From positions 62,001 through 126,000 of the forward strand of contig JADIZR010000001.1 of NCBI GenBank assembly GCA_016704655.1: a stretch of 64,000 bases of DNA, written 5' to 3'. The notes beneath the pieces are model-generated. The model had not been told where the DNA came from. It was given only the letters and a program-made list of their open reading frames with translations, and ran no database searches. Below are positions 26,206 through 35,978 of the stretch, one piece after another. Source of the stretch: Pseudomonadota bacterium. GTDB taxonomy: Bacteria; Pseudomonadota; Gammaproteobacteria; Steroidobacterales; Steroidobacteraceae. The position numbers and the translations under genes are program-made. Positions within the stretch are counted from its first letter, which is position 1. Every line of letters begins with the position of its first letter.

Positions 26206-27166
26206 TCACCAGCGCAACAGCATGGCTCCCCACGTCATGCCGGCGCCTACTGCCTCCAGCAGCACCAGGTGACCGGGCTGGATGCGGCCGTCACGGACGG
26301 CGGCGTCGAGAGCCAGCGGCACGGAAGCGGCAGAGGTGTTGCCCTGGGTCTCCAGCGTCGTCACGATCTTGTCCGCAGGCAGGCCGAGCTTGTTCGCGGT
26401 TGCCTGGATGATGCGGATATTCGCCTGGTGCGGCACCAGCCAGTCGAGGTCGGAGCCAACCAGTCCATTGGCGGCCAGCGCTTCGTTGCAGACATCTTCC
26501 AGCGCCCGCACCGCGAACTTGAACACCGCTTGTCCGTCCATGTGCAGGAAGGCATGGTCATGCAGGACACCGTCCTGCACGTAGCCGCTGGCCTCGAGGA
26601 TGTGGCTCTGCCGACCGTCCGCGTGCAGATGGCTGGAAAGGATGCCGGGTTGTTCTGACGGCCGCAGGATCACCGCGCCCGCACCGTCGCCGAACAGCAC
26701 GCAGGTGCGGCGGTCGCTCCAGTCGAGCAGGCGCGAGAAGACCTCGGTGCCCACGACCAGGGCGCACTTGCACTGACCGCTCGCCACGAACTTGTCGGCG
26801 ATCGAGACGGCGTACAGAAAGCCGGTGCACGCAGCCTGGATGTCCAGGGCGGCCCCGTGGGTCACGCCGAGCTTCTGTTGCAGCAGACAGGCAGTCGAGG
26901 GAAAAATCATGTCGGGCGTGCTGGTGGCCAGCACGATCAGGTCGACGTCATCGGCGGTGACGCCCGCGGCATCCATCGCCCGACGCGAGGCGTGCAAGGC
27001 AAGGTCCGAGGCCTGCTCCTGCTTCATCGGCGACATAGCGGCTGCGAATGCCCGTCCGCGAGAATATCCACTCGTCGCTGGTCTCGATGCGCTGCTCGAT
27101 TTCCTGATTGGTCAGTGTCTTGGCTGGCAGGTAGGCCCCGGTGCCGACGATTCTTGAGTATCCCAT
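26206..27166 (-). CDS. fabH: Beta-ketoacyl-ACP synthase III (FabH), one frameshift
   Basis: This is a condensing enzyme that starts fatty-acid synthesis from acetyl-CoA and malonyl-ACP. Starting at ATG 27166 it reads MGYSRIVGTGAYLPAKTLTN and then ETSDEWIFSRTGIRSRYVA. The frame changes near 27025 and continues with QASDLALHASRRAMDAAGV. One surplus base explains this and gives about 319 residues, the usual length. The catalytic triad is present: Cys in QAACTGFLYA, His in VPHQANIRI and Asn in GNTSAAS. The stop is close to the G/C block. Downstream on the - strand an open frame starts with GTG (VTRRELAPEG) but is lost in that block. Confidence 0.88.
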
Positions 27167-27324
27167 CGCGCCAGTCTAACAAGCGCATGCCCCATGCGGC
27201 TCAGATCGTCGGATAGACAGGGAGGAAATGGGCTGCAACCGGGCAGGTTCGGTGTCACCGTGTGGTGCGGTCGGCGCCAGCAGGTTCGAGATGTACTATA
27301 GCGCTGCCTGAAAAGGAGTGAGTC

Positions 27325-28149
27325 ATGGTTGCAATCGGCGTCCAGCGCGTACACGTGGAAAAGGCGCTGGCCGACGGGCGCGAGTCGTGCGACGACGTGG
27401 TCGCGGTCGAGGAACCGCTCGAGATCCGCGTGCTCTGCGATGGCGAAGAAGGGCTCGGCCGGGCAATCTCAGTCACCATGCGTACGCCTGGGAACGACAC
27501 CGAACTCGCGCTCGGCTTCCTCCACGGCGAAGGACTGCTCCGCGACTGGCGGTCGGTGCGCCGTGTGCGTCCCGCGGGGCCGACCGGCAACGTGCTTCGC
27601 GTCGAGTTGCAGCCGGGGGTCGATCTCGACCTCGCGCGTCTGCAACGCAACTTCTACACGAGCTCGAGTTGCGGCGTCTGCGGCAAGGCATCGATCGAGG
27701 CTGTCACCAGCAGCGTCCTGGTTCGCCGAATGGAGCAGGACTGGACGATCGACGGGCGCTTGCTGCTCGGCTTGCCGGCCAGGTTGCGAGAGGCGCAGGC
27801 GGCATTTTCCGCCACCGGCGGTCTGCACGCGGTCGGCCTGTTCACGCGCGAGGGCGACCTCGTCGCGGCGTTCGAGGACGTGGGCCGTCACAACGCCATG
27901 GACAAGCTCGTCGGCTCCCGGTTGGCGGTCGACGCGCTGCCGCTCGCCAATTCGATCGTGCTGCTGTCGGGACGAGCGAGTTTCGAACTCGTGCAGAAGG
28001 CGGGCGCGGCCGGCGTGCCGCTGCTTGCGGCGATCGGCGCGCCATCGAGCCTCGCGATCGAACTGGCAGAGCAGGCCGGAATTACGCTGGTCGCGTTCCT
28101 GCGGGACGGCGCGTTCAACATCTATACCCACGGCGCCCGGTTGCGTTGA
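27325..28149 (+). CDS. fdhD: Formate dehydrogenase accessory sulfurtransferase FdhD
   Basis: A 274-residue FdhD protein. It transfers sulfur from the cysteine desulfurase to the molybdenum cofactor of formate dehydrogenase in the cytoplasm. The active-site loop is SSSCGVCGKAS near residues 113-123. Other family landmarks are VAVEEPLEIRV, TPGNDTELALGFLHGEG, DVGRHNAMDKLVG and LSGRASFELVQKA. A strong AAAGGAGTGAG precedes the ATG at 27325. No formate dehydrogenase subunit is seen nearby, so its partner is encoded elsewhere. The 158 bp between it and the divergent fabH must hold promoters for both. Confidence 0.95.
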   Translation: MVAIGVQRVHVEKALADGRESCDDVVAVEEPLEIRVLCDGEEGLGRAISVTMRTPGNDTELALGFLHGEGLLRDWRSVRRVRPAGPTGNVLRVELQPGVDLDLARLQRNFYTSSSCGVCGKASIEAVTSSVLVRRMEQDWTIDGRLLLGLPARLREAQAAFSATGGLHAVGLFTREGDLVAAFEDVGRHNAMDKLVGSRLAVDALPLANSIVLLSGRASFELVQKAGAAGVPLLAAIGAPSSLAIELAEQAGITLVAFLRDGAFNIYTHGARLR

Positions 28150-28181
28150 CCGCGATAGGTGTAATCCACGGCACGGCCGAA

Positions 28182-28198
28182 ATATCACGGCGTGATAT
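28182..28198. promoter_or_regulatory. Perfect 17-bp palindrome, candidate operator
   Basis: ATATCAC-GGC-GTGATAT is a perfect inverted repeat with 7-base arms and a 3-base spacer, 33 bp after fdhD and before the DUF3079/CopD-like/NnrS genes. Its symmetry and AT-rich arms in GC-rich DNA fit a transcription-factor site. NnrS operons are usually controlled by nitric-oxide-responsive regulators, so such a regulator is one possibility. The site does not match the FNR/DNR TTGAT-N4-ATCAA consensus. Confidence 0.5.
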
Positions 28199-28712
28199 AA
28201 AACGGCTGTCGTTCACAGCCCCGTCTGCGTCACGTGCGTGCCACGATTCGGTCTGTCGCCCTGCCAGGATTTCGCTGCCAGATCGCGTGCTTGCAGTGCT
28301 CCGGCGCGGCCGGTGCGCGGCAGTGAATTATCTCGGCCGCAATCACCTCTCCTGTGCCGTCGGGCTGCGTGACTATCATCGGGCGGTGCGGCGCCTGCGC
28401 AGCTGCGCCATGAGATCGAGCGAGGCGTGGGTTGCGCAGTTGCAACTGGAGAGGCTGCAGTTCGACGTGCAGGTCGACGTCCTGGCGCGGAGCGGTCCAC
28501 GCTCGATGGAGCGCATGACGGAAGTCGAGGCCGTCGCCTTCTATCCGACGCTCGTGCGCCTGAATGAGACGCTCACCGGGCTCGTGGACGGTGGGGATCC
28601 TGTCGCGTGGGAGCAACCGCTGGCCACGGCCCTTGGTGGTTTGCGGCAAGCCGTGCGTGGCCTGCAGCGTCAGCCACTGCACCAGTGGATCGCCACGCGG
28701 CGATCGCCAGTC

Positions 28713-28943
28713 GTGATACCCCGCAAAGTCGCGCTGAGCCCGGGGCATCCGGAGCGGATCTGCTGGGGGTGCGAACGCTACTGCCCGGCGAACGATTTGC
28801 GCTGCGGCAACGGCACGATCCGCACGCCGCACCCGGTGGAACTCTTCGGTACTGACTGGCTCGAGCATGGTCTCGATGCCGACGCGCAGCGTAAGCGCGG
28901 GTGTGAATCAACCGCGCAAGTCCTGTGCAAGGGTGGCAGTTGA
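28713..28943 (+). CDS. DUF3079-family small cysteine-rich protein
   Basis: The segment ALSPGHPERICWGCERYCPA followed by NDLRCGNGTIRTPHPVELFG is the DUF3079 signature, a small protein with four conserved cysteines that could bind metal. The GTG at 28713 gives 76 residues, close to the family length of about 70. The same frame stays open upstream with plausible starts at 28410 (ATG) and 28323 (GTG), giving a longer protein with an N-terminal part I do not recognise (AQLQLERLQFDVQVDVLARS). Its stop overlaps the next start (TGATG, 28941-28945). The function of the family is unknown. Confidence 0.7.
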   Translation: MIPRKVALSPGHPERICWGCERYCPANDLRCGNGTIRTPHPVELFGTDWLEHGLDADAQRKRGCESTAQVLCKGGS

Positions 28944-29416
28944 TGGATCACGCGATCGTCGCCCGGGCACTCCATCTCCTCGGCGTCGTGCTCTGGATCG
29001 GCGGTGTCGGCTTCGTGACCACCGTGCTGCTGCCAGCCGTACGACGGATGAAGTCCGCCGAAGAGCGCGTGGCCTTCTTCGAGGCGGTCGAAAGCCGGTT
29101 CGCCTGGCAGGCCCGGGTGACCACCTTGCTCGTCGGTGGTACGGGTCTGTATCTCGTTGAACGGTGGAACCTGTGGGACCGGTTCCAGAGCCCCGCCTAC
29201 TGGTGGATGCACGCGATGCTGCTGGTATGGCTGCTGTTCACCGTCATGCTGTTCATCGCGGAGCCCCTGTTTCTCCATCGCCGCTTCCTCGAGGCCGCCA
29301 GGCACCGACCGGACGCGACCTTTCGACTGATCGAACGCATGCACTGGGTGTTACTGGCGATCAGCCTGGCAACGGTGCTGGGCGCTGTGGCTGGGAGTCA
29401 CGGTTGGGCCTTCTGA
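28943..29416 (+). CDS. Small membrane protein with four helices, CopD-like
   Basis: A 157-residue integral membrane protein with hydrophobic segments near residues 4-30, 60-78, 85-110 and 130-155, starting MDHAIVARALHLLGVVLWIG. The layout and the conserved-looking His and Trp residues resemble CopD or DUF2269 proteins, which often accompany NnrS or copper genes. It overlaps the gene before it by TGATG and the NnrS gene after it, so all three are translationally linked. A role in copper or haem handling for NO-related respiration is inferred from context. Confidence 0.7.
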   Translation: MDHAIVARALHLLGVVLWIGGVGFVTTVLLPAVRRMKSAEERVAFFEAVESRFAWQARVTTLLVGGTGLYLVERWNLWDRFQSPAYWWMHAMLLVWLLFTVMLFIAEPLFLHRRFLEAARHRPDATFRLIERMHWVLLAISLATVLGAVAGSHGWAF

Positions 29417-30594
29417 CTCGGCACAGCCTCTTCGCCTACGGTTTCCGGCCTTTCTTTCTCGGCGCGGCCTGCAGTGCGCTGGTGCTGGTCCCTTGGTGGG
29501 CTGCGAACTTTTCGTTCGGCGTGTCCCTGGCAACCGACTGGCCACCAACGTTGTGGCACGCGCATGAAATGCTGTTCGGATTCACCTGCGCCGCGATTGC
29601 CGGGTTCCTGCTGACGGCGGTGCCGAGTTGGACAGGCCGGCGGGGATTCGCCGGTGGCCCGCTGGTCCTGCTGTCGGCACTGTGGCTGCTCGGGCGAGTG
29701 ATGATCGGCAGCTCCGCCTCGTGGCCGTTCGCTGCGGTAGTCGCCGCAGACCTGGCATTTCTGCCCGTCCTGGCGGCGTTCCTCGCGTGGCCCTTGCTGC
29801 GAGAGCGGAACCGCAACACGCCGCTATTGCTCGTGCTGCTGGTGCTGTGGCTGTGTAACGCGACCTTCCACCTGGGCCTGTTCCGCGGTGACGTGGCGCT
29901 GTCGCGACAGGCACTGCTCGCGGCGGTCAATTTCGCGCTGATTCTCGTGACGGTCATTGGCGGACGCATCGCGCCGTCCTTCACCGCCACGGCATTGCGG
30001 CAACGCGGCGTCCAGGGTGCCGTGCGCTCGTGGCGAGGTATGACCTCCGTCACCGTCGCGCTGATGATCGCGGTCGCGGCCGTCGACCTCGTGCAACCCG
30101 GCGGCGCCAGTGCCGGCTGGCTTGCCCTCGCGGCTACCATCGCCCAGGGGGCGCGGCTCGCGCAGTGGCAGGGATGGCGTACGCTGCATGAGCCGATCGT
30201 CTGGATCCTGCACCTGGCGTATGCCTGGCTGCCGTTCGGGCTCGCGTTGAAAGCATTGGCGATCCTGACGGGCATGACCGCCGCCGCCTTCTGGCTGCAT
30301 GCCCTCACGATCGGCGCGCTGGCGACGATGATCCTGGGAGTGATGACACGCGTCTCGCTCGGGCACACCGGGCGTCCGCTGCGGATCCGGCCGCTGGTGA
30401 CTCTGGCCTACCTGCTGGTAGCGGCTGCCGCGCTCGTGCGCGTCTTTGGCGCCTGGCTACCCGGGCTCGACTATCCCACGGTCATCGTGCTGAGCGCAGC
30501 GCTGTGGACCGTGGCGTTCGTGTTTTTCCTGTGGGTCCACGGACCGATCCTGCTCACGCCGCGCGTCGATCCCCGTTCGTCGGCCAGAACCTAA
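29404..30594 (+). CDS. nnrS: NnrS family haem- and copper-containing membrane protein
   Basis: A polytopic membrane protein of about 396 residues with some 12 hydrophobic segments. The start LTRHSLFAYGFRPFFLGAA and the WHAHEMLFGFTCAAIAGFLL TAVP region are typical of NnrS, which protects against nitric oxide stress in denitrifiers and other bacteria. There is no ATG near the expected start. TTG at 29404, overlapping the previous gene by 13 bases, is the best candidate; CTG at 29413 is the alternative. Ending RTDPxS-like tails are not conserved. Confidence 0.88.
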   Translation: MGLLTRHSLFAYGFRPFFLGAACSALVLVPWWAANFSFGVSLATDWPPTLWHAHEMLFGFTCAAIAGFLLTAVPSWTGRRGFAGGPLVLLSALWLLGRVMIGSSASWPFAAVVAADLAFLPVLAAFLAWPLLRERNRNTPLLLVLLVLWLCNATFHLGLFRGDVALSRQALLAAVNFALILVTVIGGRIAPSFTATALRQRGVQGAVRSWRGMTSVTVALMIAVAAVDLVQPGGASAGWLALAATIAQGARLAQWQGWRTLHEPIVWILHLAYAWLPFGLALKALAILTGMTAAAFWLHALTIGALATMILGVMTRVSLGHTGRPLRIRPLVTLAYLLVAAAALVRVFGAWLPGLDYPTVIVLSAALWTVAFVFFLWVHGPILLTPRVDPRSSART

Positions 30595-30672
30595 CTTTCA
30601 GCAGGCTCCTTTTCCGGCAGCCAGCTTGCATCGTTCGCACTGCCTGCCCGTTACCGGGCCAAGGAGCGAGCG

Positions 30673-31905
30673 ATGTCGGAATACGTCGAACTTCCCCTGA
30701 GCGGCATCGAACCGCCGTTGTCCGAGATGGAACGCGCCGTGCAGGACAATGTGCACCGGTACGCGGTCGAAGTAATGCGACCGCTGGGTCCAGTCCTGGA
30801 CAGGTTGCCGGCCGGCGACGTGCCTGCCAAGGACTCACCACTCTGGGGCGCCTTGGCGAAGGCTGGCGATCTCGGACTGTCCGTCCTCGCACTGATGGAG
30901 TTACCGCCCGTCGAACGCGTCAAGTTGCTGGCCATCGCCACCGAGGAACTGGCCTGGGGCGACGGTGGCATCGCGGGCGCCATCCTGGTCAACAACTTCC
31001 CGGTGATGTACTCGCTGCTCGCCGGCAACCTGGACATGGCCAGGTACTGCGACGGCAAGCTGGGTTGCTGGGGCATCACGGAGCCGGACCACGGCAGCGA
31101 CATGCTTGATGCCACCGGCGTGCTCGCCGTCCCCAACGGCACTTACGGTCGGCCCAACTGCACTGCACGTATTGAAGGCGACAAGGTCATCATCAATGGG
31201 CAGAAATCCGCCTGGGTTTCGGGTGCGATCACGGCGCAGGTCTGTGCGCTGTTCACCCACTACGCGGACCCGCATGGCAATACGCGGCCCGGCGTCGCCG
31301 TCATCGTACCGCTCGACCTGCCCGGCGTTTCGAAGGGCAAGCCGCTCGACAAGCTCGGACTGCGCGGCCTGAACCAAGGTGAACTGATCTTCGACAACGT
31401 CGAAGTCCCGCTCTCACACCTGCTCGCCGGCCCGGACAAGTACGAGGACCTCGCCTACCACATGCTGTGCGAGGCCAATCCGCACGTGGCCTGCACTGGC
31501 GTCGGCCTCGCACGCGCCGCATTCGAGCACGCCTGGGAGTACGCGCACCGCCGCAAGCAGGGCGGACAGGCGATCATCCTGCACCAGCACGTGCGCTACC
31601 GGCTGTTCGAGATGTTCCGCAAGGTCGAGGCAGCCCGGGCGCTGACCCGCCGCGTCATGGAATACAACGCCACGGCCGTGCGTCCTTCGATGCTGGCGTC
31701 GACGTCGGCCAAGGTCACCGCGACGCAGACGGCATTCGAAGTCGCCTCCGATGCGCTGCAGATGTTCGGCGGCAACGGGATGACCCGCGAATACCCGATG
31801 GAAAAGCTGTTCCGCGACGCACGGGCGATGCTCGTCGCCGACGGCGCCAACGAAGTCCTCGCCATGAAGGGTGGCAGTGACCTGATCAACCCCGCCTGGC
31901 TGTAA
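30673..31905 (+). CDS. Acyl-CoA dehydrogenase-family protein
   Basis: A 410-residue acyl-CoA dehydrogenase homologue: WGITEPDHGSDMLDATG replaces the usual TEPGAGSD, followed by ARIEGDKVIINGQKSAWVSG, LGLRGLNQGELIFDNVEVP, FGGNGMTREYPMEKLFRDAR and MLVADGANEVLAMKGGSDLI. The substitution in the FAD/substrate loop and the unusual C-terminus mark a divergent subgroup. The start is ATG at 30673 after AAGGAGCGAGCG. It heads the second catabolic cluster (ligase, thiolase, reductases). Confidence 0.87.
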   Translation: MSEYVELPLSGIEPPLSEMERAVQDNVHRYAVEVMRPLGPVLDRLPAGDVPAKDSPLWGALAKAGDLGLSVLALMELPPVERVKLLAIATEELAWGDGGIAGAILVNNFPVMYSLLAGNLDMARYCDGKLGCWGITEPDHGSDMLDATGVLAVPNGTYGRPNCTARIEGDKVIINGQKSAWVSGAITAQVCALFTHYADPHGNTRPGVAVIVPLDLPGVSKGKPLDKLGLRGLNQGELIFDNVEVPLSHLLAGPDKYEDLAYHMLCEANPHVACTGVGLARAAFEHAWEYAHRRKQGGQAIILHQHVRYRLFEMFRKVEAARALTRRVMEYNATAVRPSMLASTSAKVTATQTAFEVASDALQMFGGNGMTREYPMEKLFRDARAMLVADGANEVLAMKGGSDLINPAWL

Positions 31906-31916
31906 GGGACACGCAA

Positions 31917-33153
31917 ATGAGGATGCATGCATACGTCGCCGGCGTCGGGATGACCCGCTTCGGCAAGCACCTGGACAAGACGTTGAAGGGACTCACGGGC
32001 GAGGCCATCCAGCTGGCGCTCGCCGATGCCGGTATGGACAAGGCCGTCATCCAGGCTGCCTGGATGGGCAACGCTGCCGCTGGCGTCGTGACCGGCCAGG
32101 GAAATGATTCGCGGGCAGGTCGCATTGCGCGAGCTGGGTATCGGCAGGATTCCCGTGGTCAACGTCGAGAATGCCTGCGCGTCTTCCTCCACCGCATTCC
32201 AGCAGGCGTGCGCGATGGTCACCGCAGGAATGTACGACGTGGTGCTCGCCTGCGGCAGCGAGAAACTGTTTCACGTCGACAAAGCGCGCAGTTTCGCCGC
32301 CTTCTCCAGTGCCGTGGACGTCGAGGATCCGGACGGCGCAGTGAACGTGGTCAAGCGCATGTCGGCGGAGATCGGCGAGCCGTTCGACGCCGCCGGCGCC
32401 GGCGTGACGCGCTCTATCTTCATGGACATCTATTCGTTGATGGCCAGGGGCCACATGAAGAAATACGGCAGCACCAAGCAGCATTTCGCCATGGTCACGG
32501 CCAAGAATTCGTTCCACGGCAGCATGAACCCGCGCGCCCAGTTCCAGGAACTGTTGAGCGTCGCCGACGTGCTCGCGGCACGCACGATCGTCGAGCCGCT
32601 GACGCTGCCGATGTGTTCGCCGATCGGTGACGGCGCGGCGGCCGTGATCCTCGTCAGCGAGCGCAAGGCGCGCGAACTGGGCCTGGACAGGAAGGTGAGG
32701 GTTGCCAGCTCCGCGCTCGTGTCGGGATGGGACACCGGCCCGGACGAGTCCGTCGGTGGGTTGGCCGCCACGCAAGCCTATGAGGCGGCGGGCATCGGCC
32801 CGGACGATCTCTCCTGCGTCGAGTTGCACGATGCCTCCGCACCTTCCGAGATCGCTGGCTACGAGTATCTGCGTTTGTGCGGTCCGGGCGAGGGGATCAG
32901 GCTGATCGAGACCAACGCCACGCGACTCGGTGGTCGCATTCCGGTCAACACCTCGGGCGGCCTGTTGCGCAAGGGACATCCTGTCGGTGCGACTGGCTGC
33001 GCGCAGATCGTCGAATTGACCGAGCAGCTGCAGGGTCGGTCCGGAAATCGACAGGTGGCAGGTGCGCGCATCGCACTCGCCCACAACGGCGGTGGCGCGA
33101 TCGGTACCGATGCCGCGGCCACCGTAGTCACGATCCTGACCCGGGAGGACTGA
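31917..33153 (+). CDS. SCP2-type thiolase / lipid-transfer-like thiolase, one frameshift
   Basis: A thiolase-superfamily protein of about 411 residues of the SCP-x/lipid-transfer type. The first part (HAYVAGVGMTRFGKHLDKTL) and the remainder (IPVVNVENACASSSTAFQQA) are in different frames. Removing one G from the GGG at 32099-32101 joins them as VVTGQEMIRGQVALRELG. The nucleophilic Cys is in NACASSS, the His in LLRKGHPVGATGCAQI, and HNGGG follows near the end. Enzymes of this group thiolyse or retro-aldol-cleave branched side chains, for example in sterols. Probably intact in the organism. Confidence 0.85.
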
Positions 33154-33154
33154 C

Positions 33155-34783
33155 GTGACGGACTACGACCCACTGACGCTGGCCGGCATTGTCGGCAAGT
33201 GGGCGGTCGAGCGACCTGATTTCCAGGTACTGACCGTCGAGGGAGCGGGCGTCAGGGCAGACGAGACGCGCACCTACGCCCAGTTGTGGGACAAGGGCCG
33301 TGGTCTCGCCGCCGGCCTGCGCAAGCTCGGCCTCGAGCCCGGCGACAGGGTCGGCACGCTGCTCGCCAATCATGTCGAGTTCGTCGACCTGATGGTCGCA
33401 AGTTCGCTGCTTGGGATCGCGCTGGTGCCGATCGACCCGCGCACCAGGGGCGACAAGCTCATCTACATGCTCGCCGCTGCAGGTTGCAAAGGTGTCGTTG
33501 CCGGCGACTACGCACTCGCCGAAATACTCGCCGTGCGCGAGCGCGTCGCCGGCCTGCAATGGGTGGTCGGCGTGCCCACTGACGAGGGCAGGGCGACGAC
33601 GCCGCAACTGCAAGCGGTCGGTGCACGTCCCTATGGCGAGGTTGCCTGGACCGATTTCCGCAGCGAGAAATTCCCGGGGTCGAATCCCGACAGTCCGATG
33701 GAATTGATCTATACCTCGGGCACGACCGGCGACCCGAAGGGCATCGTGATGACACATCGGCGCTACTGCGAGACGTCGAAAATCGCGCCGTTCCTGTTCG
33801 GCTTCAAGCCGGACGAGCGACTTTATTCGGGGCTGTCGCTCACCCATGCCAACGCGCAAGTGATCACCCTGGGTACCGCGCTCGTGAATGCCATCCCCTG
33901 CGTGCTTTCACGTCGGTTCTCGAAGTCGCGGCTGTGGGACATCACGCGCAAGTACGGTTGCACGAATTTCACCTTGCTCGGTGGCATGACCACCGCGATC
34001 TATGCCGAGCCGCCACGGCCGAACGATGCCGACAATCCAGTTCGCACGATCATCTCCGCGGGCATGCCGGCGGCGATCTGGAACGAGTTCCGTCGCCGGT
34101 TCAGGGTCGAGCTGCTCGAGTTCTACGGCGCCGCGGAAGGGGGGCTCACCGCCAATCCACCCGGCATCGGTCCGGTTGGCAGCATCGGCAAGCCGATCGC
34201 GACACTCGTCCACCGCATCGTCGACGAGAAGGGCAACGACGTGCCCCCGGATGCGCACGGTGAACGCACTGGCGAGTTGCTGTTCCGTCACAAGGATGGC
34301 ACGCCGTTCAAGGTGGAGTACTTCGGCAATCCCGAGGCCAGCGCCAGGAAATGCGCCGGCGGCTGGTTGCACATGGGCGACGTCGTGCGGGAGGGCAAGG
34401 ACGGCTGGATGTACTTCCTGTATCGCAAGGGCAGCGGCATCCGTCGCAATGGCGAATTCGTCAATGCCGCCTGCATCGAGAAGGTGATTGCCGAGGTACC
34501 CGCAGTCGATGATGTCTACGTCTATGGCATCGCCTCTGCCAATGGCGTGCCTGGTGAGAAGGACGTGGTGGCAGCGGTAGTGCCGAAGAACCCGGATCTC
34601 GATGGCTTCGACGTACAGGGCCTGTTCCGGCTTTGTCGGCAGCACCTCGAAGCCAACGCCGTGCCGAGCCGCATCCAGCTGCTGGATCAGATTCCGAAGA
34701 CGGCCTCGGAGAAGCCGCAGGACCGTTTCCTGATCGAAGCCCTCGATTCCAATCCAGCCGCCGTGCACGTCGAAGTGCGCTGA
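33155..34783 (+). CDS. AMP-forming acyl-CoA synthetase
   Basis: A 542-residue ANL-family ligase related to CaiC/crotonobetaine- and steroid-CoA ligases. Motifs are LIYTSGTTGDPKGIVMTHR, FYGAAEGGLTANPPG, MGDVVREGKDGWMYFLYRKG and a lysine in KTASEKPQDRF for adenylation. The start is GTG at 33155, just after the thiolase stop and following GGGAGGAC. With the dehydrogenase and SCP2-type thiolase it makes a short activation-and-cleavage set. The substrate is unknown. Confidence 0.88.
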   Translation: MTDYDPLTLAGIVGKWAVERPDFQVLTVEGAGVRADETRTYAQLWDKGRGLAAGLRKLGLEPGDRVGTLLANHVEFVDLMVASSLLGIALVPIDPRTRGDKLIYMLAAAGCKGVVAGDYALAEILAVRERVAGLQWVVGVPTDEGRATTPQLQAVGARPYGEVAWTDFRSEKFPGSNPDSPMELIYTSGTTGDPKGIVMTHRRYCETSKIAPFLFGFKPDERLYSGLSLTHANAQVITLGTALVNAIPCVLSRRFSKSRLWDITRKYGCTNFTLLGGMTTAIYAEPPRPNDADNPVRTIISAGMPAAIWNEFRRRFRVELLEFYGAAEGGLTANPPGIGPVGSIGKPIATLVHRIVDEKGNDVPPDAHGERTGELLFRHKDGTPFKVEYFGNPEASARKCAGGWLHMGDVVREGKDGWMYFLYRKGSGIRRNGEFVNAACIEKVIAEVPAVDDVYVYGIASANGVPGEKDVVAAVVPKNPDLDGFDVQGLFRLCRQHLEANAVPSRIQLLDQIPKTASEKPQDRFLIEALDSNPAAVHVEVR

Positions 34784-34816
34784 CTCACCTACCGCAGAGT
34801 TTCACGGAGCAAGCAC

Positions 34817-35941
34817 ATGTCACTCGGACGCAAGGTCATCGTCTACGGCGCCAACGGCTATACCGGCAAGCTCGTGGCCGAGTCGCTGGCGAATCGCCAG
34901 ATACCGTTCTATTTCGCCGGCCGCAGCCGGGACAAGCTCGACAAGGCGCTGGGGATCGTGCGCGAGCGCCTGGGGGCCAGCGCCTGGAAACTGGATGCCG
35001 AGATCGTCGCTGTCGACAACGAGGTCGACAAGCTGCTGCCGGTGTTCAAGCAGTGCAGCGTGGTGATCAACGTCGCCGGGCCCTTCATGCAGGTGGCCTG
35101 GCCGGTGGTGGAGGCCGCGCTCAAGGCCGGCTGCCACTACATGGACACGACGGGCGAACAGGACTGGGTCATCGCCATCGCCGACAGGTACGGCGCCGAG
35201 TTTGCGGCCAGGGGTCTGCTGCTGGCCCCTGCCACGTCGTTCATGTGGTCCTCGGGTGCGCTTGCGGCCGAGGTCGTGCTGGAGGATCCCGAGATCGATT
35301 CGCTCGACATCCTTTACCAGGTGGACAACGGCCTGCCGTCGGAGGCGTCGACCAAGTCGTTCCTGCGCATGGTGTGCAACGATACCTCGCAGTACTACCT
35401 CGAGCAGAACGAGTACAAGGCGTGGCCCAATGACGTGGCCCACGACGTATTCGTGCCGTACCGCAATGCCAAGATGCGCGCGCATCCGTGGGGTGGCGCC
35501 TGCGAGCCGGTGTGGCTGAAGGGCCGCGTGCGCAACTGCAAGGTGCTGACGGCCATTGGCGAACACATGATCGACGGCATCCTGCAGGCGATTCGGGCCT
35601 TCAACGCGCAGTCACCGGGTCTTGATCAAGCCGGGCGCGAAGCGCTGACCAACGCGATCAGCACGCAGATAAGTACGGGTGAGCCGCCGAAGGACCACCC
35701 TGACGTGCAGCGCGGCGTGATCGTCGTCTACGGACAGAGCCGCCCCCGGACGACGCGCTACGTGATGAGCCTCTCCGCCGCGTACACTTGGACCGGCGAG
35801 CTGAGCGCCGAGGCCGCCCGGTTGATTCTCGACGGTCAACTCAAGCGACCGGGATTCCAGTCGGTGGCGACCGCTTTTGACCACCGTCAGCTGATTCGGA
35901 CGTTCAATGCGCTGGGGTTCTGCAGCGCATTGCCGAATTGA
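34817..35941 (+). CDS. Saccharopine-dehydrogenase-like NAD(P)-binding reductase
   Basis: A 374-residue protein with an N-terminal Rossmann motif VIVYGANGYTGKLVAESLAN and the saccharopine-dehydrogenase NADP-binding fold (NVAGPFMQVAWPVVEAALKA, HYMDTTGEQ). Relatives include trans-acting enoyl reductases of lipid synthesis. Real saccharopine dehydrogenases are involved in lysine metabolism, but context and length fit a reductase acting on a CoA-bound or lipid substrate of this cluster. The start is ATG at 34817 after GGAGC. Confidence 0.8.
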   Translation: MSLGRKVIVYGANGYTGKLVAESLANRQIPFYFAGRSRDKLDKALGIVRERLGASAWKLDAEIVAVDNEVDKLLPVFKQCSVVINVAGPFMQVAWPVVEAALKAGCHYMDTTGEQDWVIAIADRYGAEFAARGLLLAPATSFMWSSGALAAEVVLEDPEIDSLDILYQVDNGLPSEASTKSFLRMVCNDTSQYYLEQNEYKAWPNDVAHDVFVPYRNAKMRAHPWGGACEPVWLKGRVRNCKVLTAIGEHMIDGILQAIRAFNAQSPGLDQAGREALTNAISTQISTGEPPKDHPDVQRGVIVVYGQSRPRTTRYVMSLSAAYTWTGELSAEAARLILDGQLKRPGFQSVATAFDHRQLIRTFNALGFCSALPN

Positions 35942-35978
35942 GCAGCCAGCAGCTGTTGTGCACGATAATTTCACGGGC

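Noticed and set aside
25028..26233. Long reading frames encoding proline-, glycine- and arginine-rich proteins on both strands
   Set aside because: They exist only because the stretch lacks A and T and so has no stop codons. No start, motif or natural composition supports them.
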